Source of the DNA: Microbacteriaceae bacterium
GTDB taxonomy: Bacteria; Actinomycetota; Actinomycetes; Actinomycetales; Microbacteriaceae
Assembly: GCA_016463265.1 (NCBI GenBank)
Contig: JAEMRP010000041.1
Span: forward strand, 1 to 7,598
Length of the DNA stretch: 7,598 nucleotides
Direction: 5' to 3'
This document shows, piece after piece, positions 5,829 to 7,598 of the stretch (the stretch's first letter is position 1; each line of letters opens with the position of its first letter). A program made the position numbers and the translations under genes. The notes beneath the pieces were generated by a model. It was not told the origin of the DNA. It did no database searches and was given only the letters and a program-made list of their open reading frames with translations.

Positions 5829-7496
5829 ATGACCGAAAAACGCACTCCGACCGCTGTTGACCTCATTGCCGAGAAATGGGTGGACACTCTCTGCGAGTTG
5901 GACCCCGATTTTCGCATTTGGCTTGGTCGCGGCGGCGATGTGTCCCAGTTCGCCGACTATTCGCCGAACGGTCACGCGCTCTATGACGCAGCCGTTCGTT
6001 CGACCCTCACTGCTCTGCGATCGGCGGATGCCGTTGATGATGTCGATCGTGTGACCAAATTGGACCTCACGGGAGACCTCGAACTGGCCCTCGAGTTGAG
6101 CGAGTCGAAGTGGCACTTGCGAGACCTCAACAACATCGCCTCACCCGCTCAAGGAATCCGCGACGTGTTCGATCTCATGCCAACCGATGGGGTCGACGCG
6201 TGGGAAACTATTGCTGCAAAGCTCGGCAATATCTCGGCGGCCCTTGGTGGCTATCGCCAGACCCTCGCAGAGGGCATTCGACAAGGATTCGTTCCGGCTC
6301 GTCGCCAGATTGTCGAAGTGATTTCTCAGGCGGAGCGAAACGCCGGTCCAGAGGGCTTCTTTATCGACTTCGCAACGAACACCGCACCGAGCGACTTGCC
6401 CGAGTCCCTGCGCGCCGACCTTCTGTTCGCGGCTGAATCCGCGCGTCTCGCGTACCTTGAGTTCGCGACGTTCCTCCGCGACGAACTCGCTCCGGCGTCC
6501 CACGACCACGACGGCGTCGGTCGCGAGGACTACGGTCTGCATTCCCGCCACTTCCTTGGGGCGACGGTCGATCTGGACGAAACGTACGAGTGGGGTCTGG
6601 ACGAACTGGGCCGAATGAGGGCGGAACAAGAGACGATTGCGAAGCGAATTGCGGGTGGGTCGGTGGCCGACGCCGTAGCGGCTCTCGACAACGACCCGAC
6701 GCGAAAGATACACGGCACCGAAGCGTTACAGGCGTGGATGCAAAAACTCTCGGACAATGCGGTGCGAGAGCTGGGCAAGGAACACTTCGAGATCGCCGAA
6801 CCCATGCGTAATCTCGAGTGCCACATCGCCCCAACGAAGGAGGGCGGGATCTATTACACCGGTCCGTCCGACGATTTCTCGCGGGCCGGCCGAATGTGGT
6901 GGAGCGTGCCAGAGGGTGTCACTGAGTTCGACACCTGGCGTGAAACAACCACCGTGTATCACGAGGGCGTGCCCGGACACCACCTGCAAGTCTCTCAAGC
7001 GGTCTACAACTCGGCACAGTTGAACACGTGGCGTCGTCAACTAGCCGGCTCATCGGGTCACGCGGAGGGCTGGGCGCTCTACGCCGAGCGCCTCATGGCG
7101 GAACTCGGATATCTTGATGACGACGGAGACCGCTTCGGGATGCTGGACGGTCAGCGCATGCGCGCTGCTCGAGTCGTTCTCGACATCGGAGTCCACCTCG
7201 GCAAGAAGCGGCCGGACGGAAATGGTATCTGGGATGCGGATTTCGCTTACGATTTCATGCGCGATAACGTTCTCATGGAAGACGAATTCGTGCGGTTTGA
7301 AGTCAATCGCTACCTGGGCTGGCCCGGACAAGCCCCGTCCTACAAAATAGGTCAGCGCATCTGGGAGGACCTTCGCGCAGAATCCCAACGACGAGAAGGC
7401 GCATCGTTCTCGCTCGCCGCGTGGCACAAACGCGCCCTCGATATCGGCGGAACGGGCCTCGACACCCTTCGCACAGCCGTGCTGGGAGACTGGTAG
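5829..7496 (+). CDS. DUF885 family protein, putative zinc metallopeptidase
   Basis: A 555-residue protein of the DUF885 family, widespread in actinobacteria and some Gram-negatives. The family signature is clear: YHEGVPGHHLQ (377-387), with H378, E379, H384 and H385 as likely metal and catalytic residues; GHAEGWALYAERL (410-422), with E413 and E420; YKIGQRIWEDLR (505-516); and the C-terminal HKRALDIGGTGLDTLR. The His-Glu arrangement resembles the helical active site of gluzincin-like peptidases, so hydrolysis of peptides or other amide substrates is likely, but I know of no firmly established substrate. There is no signal peptide or membrane segment, so it should act in the cytoplasm. The first ~230 residues are helical and more variable. 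Length is normal and no motif is missing. The ATG at 5829 fits the leaderless promoter overlapping the polA stop. It sits between polA and a probable rpsA, a position that seems conserved without an obvious functional link. Confidence 0.92.
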   Translation: MTEKRTPTAVDLIAEKWVDTLCELDPDFRIWLGRGGDVSQFADYSPNGHALYDAAVRSTLTALRSADAVDDVDRVTKLDLTGDLELALELSESKWHLRDLNNIASPAQGIRDVFDLMPTDGVDAWETIAAKLGNISAALGGYRQTLAEGIRQGFVPARRQIVEVISQAERNAGPEGFFIDFATNTAPSDLPESLRADLLFAAESARLAYLEFATFLRDELAPASHDHDGVGREDYGLHSRHFLGATVDLDETYEWGLDELGRMRAEQETIAKRIAGGSVADAVAALDNDPTRKIHGTEALQAWMQKLSDNAVRELGKEHFEIAEPMRNLECHIAPTKEGGIYYTGPSDDFSRAGRMWWSVPEGVTEFDTWRETTTVYHEGVPGHHLQVSQAVYNSAQLNTWRRQLAGSSGHAEGWALYAERLMAELGYLDDDGDRFGMLDGQRMRAARVVLDIGVHLGKKRPDGNGIWDADFAYDFMRDNVLMEDEFVRFEVNRYLGWPGQAPSYKIGQRIWEDLRAESQRREGASFSLAAWHKRALDIGGTGLDTLRTAVLGDW

Positions 7497-7499
7497 CGG

Positions 7500-7529
7500 T
7501 TGCGAACCCGCGATAGCGGGCGTTAGACT
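7500..7529 (+). promoter_or_regulatory. promoter of the downstream gene (probably rpsA)
   Basis: TTGCGA (7500-7505) and TAGACT (7524-7529) are separated by 18 bases, giving a start near 7536. Unlike the other promoters here, it is not followed at once by a start codon, so the transcript has a leader running beyond the window. In actinobacteria polA is commonly followed by rpsA, encoding ribosomal protein S1, so that gene is the likely target; its coding region is not visible. Confidence 0.6.
7507..7520. repeat. short inverted repeat in the promoter spacer
   Basis: CCCGC (7507-7511) and GCGGG (7516-7520) form a perfect 5-bp stem around GATA. It lies between the -35 and -10 just described and 10 bases after the DUF885 stop codon. 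It could be a weak terminator for DUF885, but no U-tract follows (CGTTAGACTT). It could also be an operator or chance. Confidence 0.35.
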
Positions 7530-7534
7530 TGAGT

Positions 7535-7550
7535 GTTGCCGTCCGGCAGC
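7535..7550 (+). ncRNA. hairpin at the 5' end of the downstream gene's leader
   Basis: GTTGCC (7535-7540) pairs with GGCAGC (7545-7550) around the tetraloop GTCC, including one G-U pair. It starts within a base or two of the predicted transcription start, so the mRNA would begin with a stem-loop. It could stabilise the transcript or belong to a larger regulatory leader continuing past the window. Bases 7551-7598 show no start codon I can assign with confidence. Confidence 0.4.
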
Positions 7551-7598
7551 ACATCCCTGTCCGCCGCCCGCGTGAAGAGATTTGCGTGGGCATTATTT

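Noticed and set aside
7507..7520. Strong intrinsic terminator after the DUF885 gene
   Set aside because: The stem is only 5 bp and the bases after it (CGTTAGACTT) are not a U-tract, so it is listed only as an inverted repeat.
1..7598. Possible undescribed system, phage island or mobile element
   Set aside because: All genes fit a conserved actinobacterial core neighbourhood. No integrase, transposase, terminal repeats, CRISPR repeats or composition shift are visible, and the tRNA has no adjacent integration site signs.

Overview
The window looks like ordinary core chromosome from a moderately high-GC actinobacterium, most likely a member of or close to Microbacteriaceae. This rests on four things seen in the sequence: the gene order (glutamate synthase remnant, pyk, ANTAR response regulator, hotdog thioesterase, polA, DUF885 and then probably rpsA), an ANTAR regulator of PdtaR type, a DNA polymerase I with actinobacterial hallmarks, and start codons without Shine-Dalgarno sequences placed directly behind a TAnnnT hexamer. 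The order pyk / pdtaR / polA / rpsA is also known from mycobacteria. The family-level assignment is inference.

Layout. Positions 1-175 hold a scar in which the first codons of gltB are joined, out of frame, to the last codons of gltD. Next are pyk (205-1629), a possible shared terminator, tRNA-Leu(CAA) on the minus strand (1673-1755), and an ANTAR response regulator reading rightward (1788-2378). A two-gene minus-strand unit follows, transcribed from 3108 to 2375: a PaaI-like hotdog thioesterase, then a small ABM-like alpha/beta-barrel protein coupled by an ATGA overlap. polA (3150-5819) diverges from this unit and is followed by a DUF885 metallopeptidase-like gene (5829-7496). The last 100 bases hold a promoter and a structured leader for a gene starting beyond the window, probably rpsA.

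The genes do not form one pathway. They are central metabolism (pyruvate kinase), translation (tRNA-Leu), RNA-level regulation (ANTAR protein), CoA-ester hydrolysis, DNA repair and Okazaki-fragment processing (Pol I), and a putative zinc peptidase. Packing is tight: two genes overlap tail to tail at their stop codons, two overlap by ATGA, and the polA stop codon forms the start of the next promoter's -10 element.

I see no mobile element, CRISPR array, defence system or novel multi-gene system. The two most notable signals are the gltB::gltD deletion scar and the repeated arrangement TAGGCT-N6-start codon in front of three separate genes, which points to leaderless transcription.
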